From: Methylophaga sp.
GTDB taxonomy: Bacteria; Pseudomonadota; Gammaproteobacteria; Nitrosococcales; Methylophagaceae
Direction: 5' to 3'
Length of the DNA: 64,000 nucleotides
Assembly: GCF_009711715.1 (NCBI RefSeq)
Contig: NZ_VENF01000011.1
Span: 186,001 to 250,000, forward strand
Of the stretch, positions 35,646 to 44,553 are shown piece by piece. Position 1 is the stretch's first letter. Every line of letters starts with the position of its first letter. The notes under the pieces were generated by a model. That model was not told the DNA's origin. It was given only the letters and a program-made list of their open reading frames with translations, and searched no databases. Both the position numbers and the translations under genes were made by a program.

Positions 35646-37237
35646 ACCGCCGGCTTTAGATCAAACGCAATACAAATGCGTTCTTCATCAGAACTGAATG
35701 GGATGGTTCTGTGGAATACCGAGGACGGAAACATAACGAGGTCGCCGACTTCAGGCGCGATGGTCTTGGTAGGAAAGTTATCATGCTTCTTCGGGTATTC
35801 ATCGCCATGGGTGCTGAGCTCGATACTGCCTTCGTGTTCGTGCTGTTTATTGGTCGGCAGTGACAAATACAGTGAACCACTGACCCAGCCCTCTTCATGA
35901 ATATGCGAGTTGAGATGGCCGCCGATTTTCATCCGCACATACCAGGAGCTGGCAAATTCGGTGTTTTTTGGGAAAGCTTTAACAAACTGGCAGTTTTCCC
36001 CAGCGAAAGTCTGACGATAGCGCTCTACCGCATCCGCTACACATTCCGCCAGTTTTCTGAAAGAGGCTTCCGGACGTTTGAATAAATTGCCGGAAGATTG
36101 CACACCGTTATAGAGCCTGCCCTGGGATTTTTCTTCAGCGTCGCAGGTTTCAATATCGTGCAGCAGTTGTTTCAACAGCTCGCTGTCGCCTTTGAGTTCA
36201 GCTATTTCGGTGTGGAAGACAAAATCCAGCGGATTTTTACAGAAGTTATAGTCATTCTCAACGCCGAAGTTTTCCGCGTAGTGCCCTGCCAGCGTTGCCA
36301 GAAACGGCGAGTTATCCTTGCTGCGTTTAAGCTCATCCAGCCCCTGCCTGAAGGCATCAAACTGACCGGTTTTATAGAGACAATACAGCGACCGCTCCTG
36401 CCAGTCGGCATATTGCGATTGCTGGAAGTGTTTTAATGCCCCTTCCAGATCGCCGCTATCGTAGAGGTAAACTGCCAGGCTGTAATTGGCAAGCGGCAGT
36501 GCCGGATCAAGCGAAAGCGCATGCTGATAGGCTTTGACTGATTCATCGTAGCGTCCCTGTTCACGCAGCACTTCACCGATATTGCTGTGTACTTCCGGGT
36601 AATCGGGATTGATCGCCAGGGCGTGATTATAGGCATCAATCGCGTCACCGAGTTTGCCCTGATTTTTCAGTGCGGTGCCCAGATTGAACCAGGTCTGTGC
36701 ATCTTCATGAATGGCCAGGGCGCGTCGATAGGCTTCAACCGCTTCGACCAACTGTCCCTGTTCCTGTAACACCACACCCAGGTTCGCCATCGCTTCATAA
36801 AAACCGGGCTCAAGTTCAACCGCTTTCTGATAACTGCTGGCAGCCAGCTCAAACTGGCGCTGATTCTGATAGGCTGCAGCCAGATTGTAATGCGCATCGA
36901 CCAGAGACGGTTTCAGGCTGACGGTTTTTTTATAACTCTGAATCGCTTCTTCAGTGCGATTGAGATTGGTCAGCAGAATACCGACATTAAAATGCAATTC
37001 GGCGATCCCCGGATCGATTTTCAGTGCTTTACGGAAGGCGTCCACCGCTTCCCTGAACTTATTCTGCCCTGCCAGCGCATTACCATAGAGGTTATGCAAC
37101 ACAAACGCATTGGGGAACTGCTTGAGCATTTTTCTGGCGGTGGATTCGGCCACGGCCAGCTGGCCGTTATTGAGTGCATTCAGAACCGGTTGAATTTCTG
37201 CTTGCGTTGGTTGTCTCAGTTGCGCATTCTTTTTCAT
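35642..37237 (-). CDS. TPR protein with C-terminal 2OG-Fe(II) oxygenase domain
   Basis: A 531-residue protein. Residues about 10-320 are eight or more TPR units (for example NKFREAVDAFRKALKIDPG, GKLGDAIDAYNHALAINPD). Residues about 340-531 match the 2-oxoglutarate/Fe(II) oxygenase superfamily: candidate iron ligands in NSHIHEEGWVSGSLYLSLP and the histidine of FPSSVFHRTIPF, and the 2OG-binding arginine in ERICIAFDL. It probably hydroxylates a protein or small molecule; target unknown. ATG 37237 (MKKNAQLRQ) begins the TPR fold. The stop TAG falls within the repeat element, so the extreme C-terminus may differ from relatives. Confidence 0.87.
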   Translation of the reverse strand: MKKNAQLRQPTQAEIQPVLNALNNGQLAVAESTARKMLKQFPNAFVLHNLYGNALAGQNKFREAVDAFRKALKIDPGIAELHFNVGILLTNLNRTEEAIQSYKKTVSLKPSLVDAHYNLAAAYQNQRQFELAASSYQKAVELEPGFYEAMANLGVVLQEQGQLVEAVEAYRRALAIHEDAQTWFNLGTALKNQGKLGDAIDAYNHALAINPDYPEVHSNIGEVLREQGRYDESVKAYQHALSLDPALPLANYSLAVYLYDSGDLEGALKHFQQSQYADWQERSLYCLYKTGQFDAFRQGLDELKRSKDNSPFLATLAGHYAENFGVENDYNFCKNPLDFVFHTEIAELKGDSELLKQLLHDIETCDAEEKSQGRLYNGVQSSGNLFKRPEASFRKLAECVADAVERYRQTFAGENCQFVKAFPKNTEFASSWYVRMKIGGHLNSHIHEEGWVSGSLYLSLPTNKQHEHEGSIELSTHGDEYPKKHDNFPTKTIAPEVGDLVMFPSSVFHRTIPFSSDEERICIAFDLKPAV

Positions 37238-37389
37238 GGTGAGTCTGGCTTTGCAGGTTGGCGGTACAGGTCTTGAGCCTGCTTTAATCAAACCCTGAAT
37301 GTATATCAGGGAATTTTTTCCCGCAACCGTGCATATGCCATTCTCAATAGATGCACTGCACAAAGACAGAATAGTTAACTGAAAATCAG

Positions 37390-38412
37390 ATGGATACGAT
37401 CACTCAGGCCCTGTTGGGCGGCGCTGTCGGTTATGCCGTAGGCGGGAAGCATTCCCGCAGAAAAGCCATGCTATGGGGCGCCGGTATCGCGGTGCTGCCG
37501 GATCTCGATGTCTTTATCCCCTACGATAATGATCTCGATTCGATGACTTTTCACCGCAGCTGGACCCACTCCTGGCTGGTTCACACCGCGGTGGCGCCGG
37601 TGATGGCCGCGCTGCTGCATCGCTTTGATAAAACATTCAGTTTCGCTCTCTGGTGGTTAATGATCTGGCTGGTACTGGTCACGCATGCCGGACTGGATGC
37701 CTTAACCGTTTATGGCACGCAGTTGTTCTGGCCATTTATGCCACCCCCGGTTTCCGGTGGCAGTGTCTTTATTATCGATCCGACCTATACCCTGCCGCTG
37801 CTGGCCGGCTTTATCGTCATCCTGTTTTGGCCGCAGCGTCGACGCAGCCACAACATCATGCGCTATGGGTTTGCATTCAGCTGTGTCTATCTGCTCTGGG
37901 GTCTTGGCGCACAACAATGGATAATGCAGCAAACCGAACAGACGCTCGCTCAGCAAAATATCGAATATGAAAATATGCAGGTCTCGGCCACCGCTTTTAA
38001 TACGCTGCTGTGGCGCATTATCGTGGTCGGCGATGACTATTATTACGAGGGGTTCCGTTCGCTGTTTGATGACGGTCAGAAACTGACTTTCCGCCGCTAC
38101 GATCGCGGTGGCGATTTAATTGAAGCTACTCAGCAACTCCCTGCCTTTCAGCGTATAGATTGGTTTACCAACGGTCTGTTCAAGCTGGAAAAACAAGGAG
38201 AGCAGATTATAGCGACCGATCTCAGAATGGGTATGGAGCCCGCCTACTTTTTCCGTTTCAATCTGGCTGAGAATCACGGTCATGGCATTGTGCCCGCCAC
38301 GCCAAATCGTGTCAGAGTCGAGTCCAACCGCGAACAGGGTATCCGCTGGGTCTGGCAGCGGATATGGAACCCGGCGGTGCAGTTTGATTTCGGGCCGGGG
38401 TTTAATCGCTAG
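37390..38412 (+). CDS. YdjM-type metal-dependent membrane hydrolase
   Basis: A 340-residue protein of the LexA-binding/YdjM family of putative inner-membrane metal-dependent hydrolases. The N-terminal part has MDTITQALLGGAVGYAVGGK, LPDLDVFIP and the histidine pair FHRSWTHSWL, plus THAGLDALTVYG, all typical metal ligands. Four hydrophobic segments (about residues 60-80, 88-107, 130-148, 158-178) precede a soluble domain. Activity is untested for the family. Divergent from the TPR/oxygenase gene. Confidence 0.86.
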   Translation: MDTITQALLGGAVGYAVGGKHSRRKAMLWGAGIAVLPDLDVFIPYDNDLDSMTFHRSWTHSWLVHTAVAPVMAALLHRFDKTFSFALWWLMIWLVLVTHAGLDALTVYGTQLFWPFMPPPVSGGSVFIIDPTYTLPLLAGFIVILFWPQRRRSHNIMRYGFAFSCVYLLWGLGAQQWIMQQTEQTLAQQNIEYENMQVSATAFNTLLWRIIVVGDDYYYEGFRSLFDDGQKLTFRRYDRGGDLIEATQQLPAFQRIDWFTNGLFKLEKQGEQIIATDLRMGMEPAYFFRFNLAENHGHGIVPATPNRVRVESNREQGIRWVWQRIWNPAVQFDFGPGFNR

Positions 38413-38418
38413 TTATTA

Positions 38419-38593
38419 ACCACGGAGGCACAGAGGTCACAGAGCTTTTAGAATCATCATCCGCAGATTACACTGATGAACACAGATTACATTAAGTAGA
38501 GGCGGCGCTGCTCACAAGCGTGAAGTCATGTTGTTAAACAACTTCTTCGTTGGACCACTTCTAATCTGCGCAAATCAGCGAAATCTGCGGATG
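38419..38593. repeat. Inverted-repeat element (ATCCGCAGAT family) with ACCACGGAG end
   Basis: An ACCACGGAGGCACAGAGG half-element (38419-38436) is followed by arms ATCCGCAGATTACACTGATG (38459) and, at 38562-38592, AATCTGCGCAAATC then CGAAATCTGCGGAT. The arms match the ends of the 10058-10266 element. It fills the gap between the YdjM gene and ald. No ORF. Confidence 0.72.
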
Positions 38594-38640
38594 GCTTTTT
38601 ATTCACCCTGCGCCCTCCTTGCTCATTTGGTTCCATCAGT

Positions 38641-39756
38641 CTATCTCAGCACAGTTTCAGGGCTGACGTACTCATAGCCATGCGCTTCGGCTACGGCCTG
38701 GTAGGTCACCTGGCGACGATAAATATTCAATCCGGCGAGTAAGTGCGGGTCTTCTTTCAGCGCTTTTTCTACCCCTTTATTCGCCAGTGCCAGCACAAAA
38801 GGCAGAGTGGCGTTGGTCAGGGCAAAAGTCGAGGTTCTGGCTACCGCCCCGGGCATATTGGCCACGCAGTAATGAATGACGCCCTGTTCCTGATAGGTTG
38901 GCTCATCATGCGTCGTCGGACGTGAACTCTCAAAACAGCCGCCCTGATCGATGGAAACATCCACCAGCACGGCGCCGTTTTTCATTTGTTTCAGCATCGC
39001 GCTGGAAATCAGCTTGGGTGCTTTCGCGCCCGGCAACAATACGGCACCGATCATAATGTCGGCTGTTTTTGCTGCCTGTTCTATCGATTCCGAAGTGGAG
39101 TAAATGGTTTTGAGTTGCGGACCAAACTGCTCATCCAGAGCTTTCAGCCGGGGAATGGATTTATCCAGAATCGTGACATTGGCCCCGAGCCCCATCGCCA
39201 TACGGGCGGCATTGACACCAACCACGCCGCCGCCAATCACATAGACATCGGCCGGGGCGACACCCGGCACACCGCCTATCAGCACGCCCATGCCGCCCTG
39301 CGTCTTTTCCAAGGCATGGGCGGCAGCCTGGATCGCCATCCGGCCAGCTACTTCGCTCATCGGTGCCAGCAGGGGTAATCCGCCCGCTGTATCGGTCACC
39401 GTCTCATAAGCAATGCAGGTGGCACCACACGCCACCAGATCGCGGGTTTGTTCTGCATCCGGCGCCAGATGCAGATAGGTAAACAAGGTCTGGTTCTCAC
39501 TGAGCTGTTGTCGCTCTGCTGCCAGCGGTTCCTTGACCTTGACTATCAGTTCAGCACGTCGGAATATTTCCTTCGGGTCATCCACCAGTTCGGCGCCAGC
39601 CTGGCGGTAGTCTTCATCGCTGAGCCCGATTTCAGTGCCGGCATCTTTCTCAATCAGGATCTGATGTCCGGCACTGCTCAACTCTCGCACGCCTGCCGGT
39701 GTCAAACCAACGCGGTACTCGTTATTTTTAATTTCCCTGGGTACACCGATTAACAT
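38641..39756 (-). CDS. ald: Alanine dehydrogenase
   Basis: An NAD-dependent enzyme interconverting alanine and pyruvate + ammonia, cytoplasmic. The 371 residues match the family size. Seen are the N-terminal MLIGVPREIKNNEYRVGLTP, substrate residues VKVKEP and FTYLHLAPD, and the Rossmann motif VIGGGVVGVNAARMAMG. ATG 39756 has GGAG 6-7 bases upstream; a longer reading to 39813 would run through the selO start region. Divergent from selO with only 27 bases between the starts. Confidence 0.95.
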   Translation of the reverse strand: MLIGVPREIKNNEYRVGLTPAGVRELSSAGHQILIEKDAGTEIGLSDEDYRQAGAELVDDPKEIFRRAELIVKVKEPLAAERQQLSENQTLFTYLHLAPDAEQTRDLVACGATCIAYETVTDTAGGLPLLAPMSEVAGRMAIQAAAHALEKTQGGMGVLIGGVPGVAPADVYVIGGGVVGVNAARMAMGLGANVTILDKSIPRLKALDEQFGPQLKTIYSTSESIEQAAKTADIMIGAVLLPGAKAPKLISSAMLKQMKNGAVLVDVSIDQGGCFESSRPTTHDEPTYQEQGVIHYCVANMPGAVARTSTFALTNATLPFVLALANKGVEKALKEDPHLLAGLNIYRRQVTYQAVAEAHGYEYVSPETVLR

Positions 39757-39783
39757 CAATTTCTCCGGTTTTATGTTGGTAGA

Positions 39784-41415
39784 ATGAGGCCTATGACTGA
39801 ACATATAGCACAAACAGCCACTGAAACAAGCAGTGAACTCGACTTCCGGTTCGACAATAAATTTGTCCGTGAATTACCGGCCGATCCGGAAACAGATAAC
39901 CATCGACGCCAGGTGCTCGGTGCCTGCTACTCCTTTGTCAAACCCCGCAAGGTAAAAGCCCCTGAACGGGTTGCCTATTCCAGGGAAATGGCAGCCGAAC
40001 TGGGACTCACCGAAGCGGAATGTCAGAGCGAACAGTTTACCCGTGTGTTTGTCGGCAATGAACTGCTGCCTGGCATGGAACCGCATGCGCAATGTTATGG
40101 GGGGCATCAGTTCGGCAACTGGGCCGGACAGCTCGGCGATGGCCGTGCCATCAATCTCGGTGAAGTGATTAACAGGGAAGGCAAACGTTTTTGTCTGCAG
40201 CTTAAGGGCGCTGGCGAAACGCCCTACTCCAGAATGGCAGACGGGCTCGCCGTGATGCGCTCTTCCATTCGTGAGTTCCTCTGTAGCGAGGCCATGTATC
40301 ACCTGGGTATCCCCACCACCCGGGCGCTGAGCATCATCGCCACCGGTGAGGATGTCACCCGGGATATGTTCTATGACGGCCGTCCCAAAGCCGAACCCGG
40401 TGCTGTAGTCTGCCGTGTTTCGCCGTCCTTCCTGCGGCTGGGCAGCTATGAAATCTTCACCTCGCGTGGCGATATCGACACCCTCAGACAGCTGGTCGAT
40501 TACACGCTGGAAACTGACTTCCCGCATCTGGGTGAGCCCGGTAAAGACACCTACCTCGCCTGGTTCCGGGAAATTTGTGAACGCACTGCTGATATGGTGG
40601 TGGACTGGATGCGGGTCGGCTTCGTTCATGGCGTTTTCAACACTGACAACACTTCAGTGCTGGGCCTGACGATTGATTACGGTCCCTACGGCTGGATTGA
40701 TGATTATGATCCGGACTGGACACCCAATACCACCGATGCCGTTGGCCGGCGATATCGCTTCGGTGCACAGCCGCAGATTGCCCAGTGGAATTTATTACAG
40801 ATGGCCAATGCCATTTATCCGCTGATTGATGATGCTGAAGCGCTGCGCAATATCCTCAATGATTACGTCACGGTTTACACCGATAAATGGCAACAGATGC
40901 GGGCTGACAAGCTCGGCTTGAGCGAATTCAAGGCGGAAGACGAAGAGCTCAACCAGGAACTGAACAGAATCATGCAGTTGACGGAAACCGATATGACCCT
41001 GTTCTATCGTCATTTGGCTGATGTCAGCGTCGATGATATCAACGCCGATGAGGACAAACTGCTGGCCCCGCTGATGATTGCTTTCTACGCACCGGATAGT
41101 CTCAGCAAAGCCGATAAAAATGATTTTACGGCCTGGTTAAAACGTTACCTCGAGCGCGTCAAACAGGACGGCATTGATGATGAAACGCGAAAAGAAAAAA
41201 TGAACCGGGTCAATCCCAAATATGTGCTGCGAAACTATCTGGCACAAATGGCGATTGATAAAGCGGAACAAGGCGATTATTCACTGGTCGATGAATTACT
41301 GGATGTGATGAGACAGCCCTATGACGAGCAGCCTAAATACCAGCAGTATGCGGCCAAGCGACCCGATTGGGCGCGCAACCGCCCCGGTTGCTCCATGTTG
41401 TCCTGCAGTTCTTAA
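39784..41415 (+). CDS. selO: SelO family protein adenylyltransferase (Cys form)
   Basis: A pseudokinase-fold enzyme that AMPylates proteins; 543 residues. Visible are the family block AQCYGGHQFGNWAGQLGDGR, the nucleotide-binding LQLKGAGETPYSR and the motif GVFNTDNTSVLGLTIDYGP. The C-terminus ends CSMLSCSS, with cysteine where the selenoprotein form carries selenocysteine. Two ATGs compete (39784, 39793); the second has GAGG only 3 bases upstream, so I keep the first. SelO is linked to redox stress in other bacteria. Confidence 0.93.
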   Translation: MRPMTEHIAQTATETSSELDFRFDNKFVRELPADPETDNHRRQVLGACYSFVKPRKVKAPERVAYSREMAAELGLTEAECQSEQFTRVFVGNELLPGMEPHAQCYGGHQFGNWAGQLGDGRAINLGEVINREGKRFCLQLKGAGETPYSRMADGLAVMRSSIREFLCSEAMYHLGIPTTRALSIIATGEDVTRDMFYDGRPKAEPGAVVCRVSPSFLRLGSYEIFTSRGDIDTLRQLVDYTLETDFPHLGEPGKDTYLAWFREICERTADMVVDWMRVGFVHGVFNTDNTSVLGLTIDYGPYGWIDDYDPDWTPNTTDAVGRRYRFGAQPQIAQWNLLQMANAIYPLIDDAEALRNILNDYVTVYTDKWQQMRADKLGLSEFKAEDEELNQELNRIMQLTETDMTLFYRHLADVSVDDINADEDKLLAPLMIAFYAPDSLSKADKNDFTAWLKRYLERVKQDGIDDETRKEKMNRVNPKYVLRNYLAQMAIDKAEQGDYSLVDELLDVMRQPYDEQPKYQQYAAKRPDWARNRPGCSMLSCSS

Positions 41416-41441
41416 CGGCTGCACTGCCTCACTCCGGCAGC

Positions 41442-41580
41442 GGATTGCTTCACTCCGCTCGCAATGACGGCTTGTGTGTTGAGTCTGAGCTGCCCGAAGC
41501 CTGTCGTTGACTAGAGACAAGGCCTCAGGCGACAGACAACCGGCCTCTTTATTGTTACTGCGAACGTAAGTAAGCAATCC
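41442..41580. repeat. Inverted-repeat region (GGATTGCTTC family)
   Basis: GGATTGCTTCACTCCGCTCG then CAATGAC (41442-41468) is imperfectly complementary to CTGCGAACGTAAGTAAGCAATCC (41558-41580). It lies between selO and the PQQ dehydrogenase gene, with no ORF in the 264-base gap. Confidence 0.6.
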
Positions 41581-41679
41581 AGGTCCGACACGTTGGCGCT
41601 TGCAAGAATTGCACAGGCAAGTGCAACTGTATGATTATTCTGTCAGTGCTTAATGCGAATTTGAAACAAGGAATTCATT

Positions 41680-42795
41680 ATGAAATGGCTACAAACGCTA
41701 ACCCTGTCATTCATCTGTTCCATAACGTTTTCCGTTCATGCTGATATTACCGGCGACAAGGATCTGAATATTGAAAAAGTCGCCAGTGGACTCAGTATCC
41801 CCTGGGGCATGGCCGTTCTGCCCGATAATCAACTGCTGGTCACCCAGCGTGATGAGACCCTGAGCCGGGTTGATATGAAAAACGGCGAAACCACTCAAAT
41901 CAGTGGTCTGCCGGATGATATCCGGGTCGATGGTCAGGGCGGTTTGTTTGATATCCGCCTGGCACCGGATTACCAGGACAATGGCTGGATTTATCTTAGT
42001 TATAACAAAGATGTCGACGGTCAGGGAGCCACCACCCTCGCCAGGGCCCGTATTGAGGCTGACCAGCTTGTTGACTGGCAGGATCTCATCGTGACCCAGA
42101 GCCGCACAGGCAATAACGTGCATTTTGGTGGTCGTATTGCTTTTGATGGCCAGGGTCATGTTTTTCTCTCACTCGGTGACCGCGGCGAACGCGATAATGC
42201 CCAGAATCTGCGCAATCATGCCGGCAGCATTCTGCGTCTGAATCTTGATGGCAGCGTGCCGGAAGATAATCCCTTTGTTGGCCAGGACAAAGCACTGCCG
42301 GAAATCTGGAGCTATGGCCACCGGAATGTTCAGGGCCTGTTCTATAACACTGAAACCGGCCTCCTCTGGGCACAGGAACATGGTCCCCGTGGCGGCGATG
42401 AGATTAACCTGGTCCAACCCGGCAATAATTACGGCTGGCCGGAAATCTCCTACGGCAAGGAATACTGGGCGCCCATGCCGGTGGGTGAAGAGAAAAAGGA
42501 AGGTATGGAGCAGCCGGTTAAAATGTATGATCCGTCGATTGCCCCCAGCGGTCTGATTCAGTATCAGGGCGATCTGTTCAAAACATGGAAGGGTAAGCTT
42601 CTGTCCGGTGCAATGAAACTGCAGCACCTCAATATCGTGACGCTCAATGACAACAATGAAGCTGTCGATGAAAAACGTCTGCTCAGAAGCCTGAACAGCC
42701 GCATCCGTAGTGTCGTTGAAGCACCGGACGGGGCTGTTCTGGTTGGTACCGATGCCGGTGTTATATACCGGATTACACCGGCTACAAAGCCATAG
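41680..42795 (+). CDS. PQQ-dependent aldose sugar dehydrogenase
   Basis: A 371-residue periplasmic beta-propeller of the soluble glucose/sorbosone dehydrogenase (YliI/Asd) family, oxidising aldose sugars with PQQ. A signal peptide (cut after FSVHA, about residue 22) precedes LSIPWGMAVLPD, QGGLFDIRLAPDY, HFGGRIAFDGQGHVFLSLGD, the PQQ-binding histidine block AQEHGPRGGDEIN and SGLIQYQGDLF. The gene's 3' end overlaps that of the convergent NnrU gene by 14 bases. Confidence 0.92.
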   Translation: MKWLQTLTLSFICSITFSVHADITGDKDLNIEKVASGLSIPWGMAVLPDNQLLVTQRDETLSRVDMKNGETTQISGLPDDIRVDGQGGLFDIRLAPDYQDNGWIYLSYNKDVDGQGATTLARARIEADQLVDWQDLIVTQSRTGNNVHFGGRIAFDGQGHVFLSLGDRGERDNAQNLRNHAGSILRLNLDGSVPEDNPFVGQDKALPEIWSYGHRNVQGLFYNTETGLLWAQEHGPRGGDEINLVQPGNNYGWPEISYGKEYWAPMPVGEEKKEGMEQPVKMYDPSIAPSGLIQYQGDLFKTWKGKLLSGAMKLQHLNIVTLNDNNEAVDEKRLLRSLNSRIRSVVEAPDGAVLVGTDAGVIYRITPATKP

Positions 42796-43363
42796 GACTC
42801 ACCCCGAACAACAGGCTGTGGAGATAGAACGCAAATAGGGCCCAAATCACAATACCACTCACGGTCACCTGTATGTCCCTTGCCAGGCTACCTGACGGTC
42901 TTGCCACTCCCTCGCGTCTGTCGCGGCGTCGGCACACAGCAAAATCGATGACTGCCCATATCAGGAAGCTGCCAAATAAAATGAGGTCTGCCAGACTGCC
43001 ATTGGCAAGTAGATGGGCCAGGGCCCAGATTTTGACCGCCAGCAACATCGGATGGCCTACTCTGGCTTTGATTCCTGAGCCCGGCCAGTATGTTGCCACC
43101 AGCAGGATAAAAGCGGGCATCATCAGTAATAAGACCAGATGATTGATCCAGGCCGGTAGTGACCATAAAATCACCGGATTCGTTGCTGCCTCACTGTAAC
43201 CCTTAATGATCAGTAACAAGCCTGTCAGCGCGACCAGTGAAAAAGCAGCTTTCCATTTAATCTTACCCCAACGCTGCAGTTGCTGATTTCGCCAGTCCTC
43301 GGCCACAATACGAACCGAGTGACTGCCGAGAAAGATCAGCAGGCCTGTAATCAGTATTTCCAT
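42782..43363 (-). CDS. NnrU family membrane protein
   Basis: A 193-residue membrane protein with five to six TM segments and the NnrU-family pattern: an N-terminal GSHSVRI, then PGSGIKARVGHPMLLAVKIW, AHLLANGSLADLILFG. NnrU was named for a link to nitrite/nitric oxide reduction in some bacteria, but members occur widely without it. ATG 43363 has GAGG 7 bases upstream; a start at 43441 is unlikely. Confidence 0.9.
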   Translation of the reverse strand: MEILITGLLIFLGSHSVRIVAEDWRNQQLQRWGKIKWKAAFSLVALTGLLLIIKGYSEAATNPVILWSLPAWINHLVLLLMMPAFILLVATYWPGSGIKARVGHPMLLAVKIWALAHLLANGSLADLILFGSFLIWAVIDFAVCRRRDRREGVARPSGSLARDIQVTVSGIVIWALFAFYLHSLLFGVSPMAL

Positions 43364-43582
43364 AAACTTCCTCGCTTTGAAACCGCTTTTGTATTGTTTT
43401 ACAGCATACAGCAGACCATGACAAAAAAGCGCCGGCGTCAACTTTGTGCCGGACTTAAATCATCGTCTGCGCTGGTTTGCACTGAGAACAGTCTGCGCCA
43501 ATGTTGACCGACTGAAATTTAAAAGCTGTTCGGACAGCGTATAATATCGGCAGTGGTTAACCGATAAAAGGAAATCAACTTT

Positions 43583-44011
43583 ATGCGTCGGAATTTTTTT
43601 ATCGCCGTCAGCCTGAGCACTGCCCTGCTCAGTTCGACAGCCAGCGCAGAGACGCCCAACCTCGTCCCTGGATTATGGGCTTATACCCACACAACCCGTA
43701 TCGAAGGTCCGGTATCGGTCGAACCGCAAACTACCAAAAATCAGCAATGTGTTACCCAGGCTGATCTCGATAAAGGTATCGATGTGCTGGAAATCCCTGA
43801 GAACTGCAAGCTAACTCGTGTGGATATTGAGCGCGATCGCGCTGATTATGCTGCCCAGTGTGATATGCAGGGTATGCAGAGTCGCTTCAGCGGTTACGCC
43901 ACTTTCCATGGTGAACAGATGCAGGGCAAGATGCACAGCGAAATGGATACGCCACTGGGCAAAATGTTGATGAAAATGGACTACAAGGCACAGCGCATGG
44001 GCAATTGCTGA
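43583..44011 (+). CDS. DUF3617 family exported protein
   Basis: A 142-residue secreted protein with a signal peptide ending TASA (about residue 22). The family pattern LVPGLWAYTHTTRIEG near the mature N-terminus, and cysteines in QQCVTQADL, ENCKL and AAQCDMQG, fit DUF3617. Its 'how much remains after extraction'-like name gives no function; role unknown. Transcribed toward greB, 33 bases apart. Confidence 0.85.
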   Translation: MRRNFFIAVSLSTALLSSTASAETPNLVPGLWAYTHTTRIEGPVSVEPQTTKNQQCVTQADLDKGIDVLEIPENCKLTRVDIERDRADYAAQCDMQGMQSRFSGYATFHGEQMQGKMHSEMDTPLGKMLMKMDYKAQRMGNC

Positions 44012-44044
44012 TTAACACACAAACTTTATCAGCAACAGACAGAT

Positions 44045-44518
44045 TTATGTGTGATAACGAATTCCGATAATAAAGTATTGTTTTCGACCATCAGCAATGT
44101 GAATCACTACTTCATCATCTACCGTCTTGCCCAGCAGAGCTCGGGCCAACGGTGAGTCGACACTGATATTGCCTTTCTCAAAGTCAATCTCGTCAGGACC
44201 CACAATCCGATAGGTTACTTCCTTGCCTTCATCAGTTTCCAGCGTCACCCGGGCAGCGAAGAAAACCTTGCTCTGATCATCGGGCGCATCATGGACTACT
44301 TTCAGATCCGGCAGTCTTTTCTGTAAATAACGAATCCGCCGATCCAGTTCGCGCAGTTCTTTTTTACGATAAATATATTCGGCATTTTCACTGCGGTCGC
44401 CTTCCGCGGCGGCCGCAGCCAGAGCCTGCACCACTTCACGGCGGCGCTGCCAGCGTTCGCTCAACTCCTGGTTAAGTCGAAACATGCCTTCAGCGGTAAT
44501 ATATGGGGATGATTTCAT
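44045..44518 (-). CDS. greB: Transcription elongation factor GreB
   Basis: GreB rescues backtracked RNA polymerase by stimulating transcript cleavage. The 157-residue protein has the N-terminal coiled coil with the acidic tip AAAEGDRSENAEYIY (D and E for Mg2+) and the FKBP-like C-terminal domain FEKGNISVDSPLARALLGK. The IYRKKELRELDRRIRYL segment favours GreB over GreA. It follows the CheW-CZB gene by 35 bases. Confidence 0.93.
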   Translation of the reverse strand: MKSSPYITAEGMFRLNQELSERWQRRREVVQALAAAAAEGDRSENAEYIYRKKELRELDRRIRYLQKRLPDLKVVHDAPDDQSKVFFAARVTLETDEGKEVTYRIVGPDEIDFEKGNISVDSPLARALLGKTVDDEVVIHIADGRKQYFIIGIRYHT

Positions 44519-44553
44519 GCTGTCTCACCGGCACGACAGGCCGGTCAGTCTGG

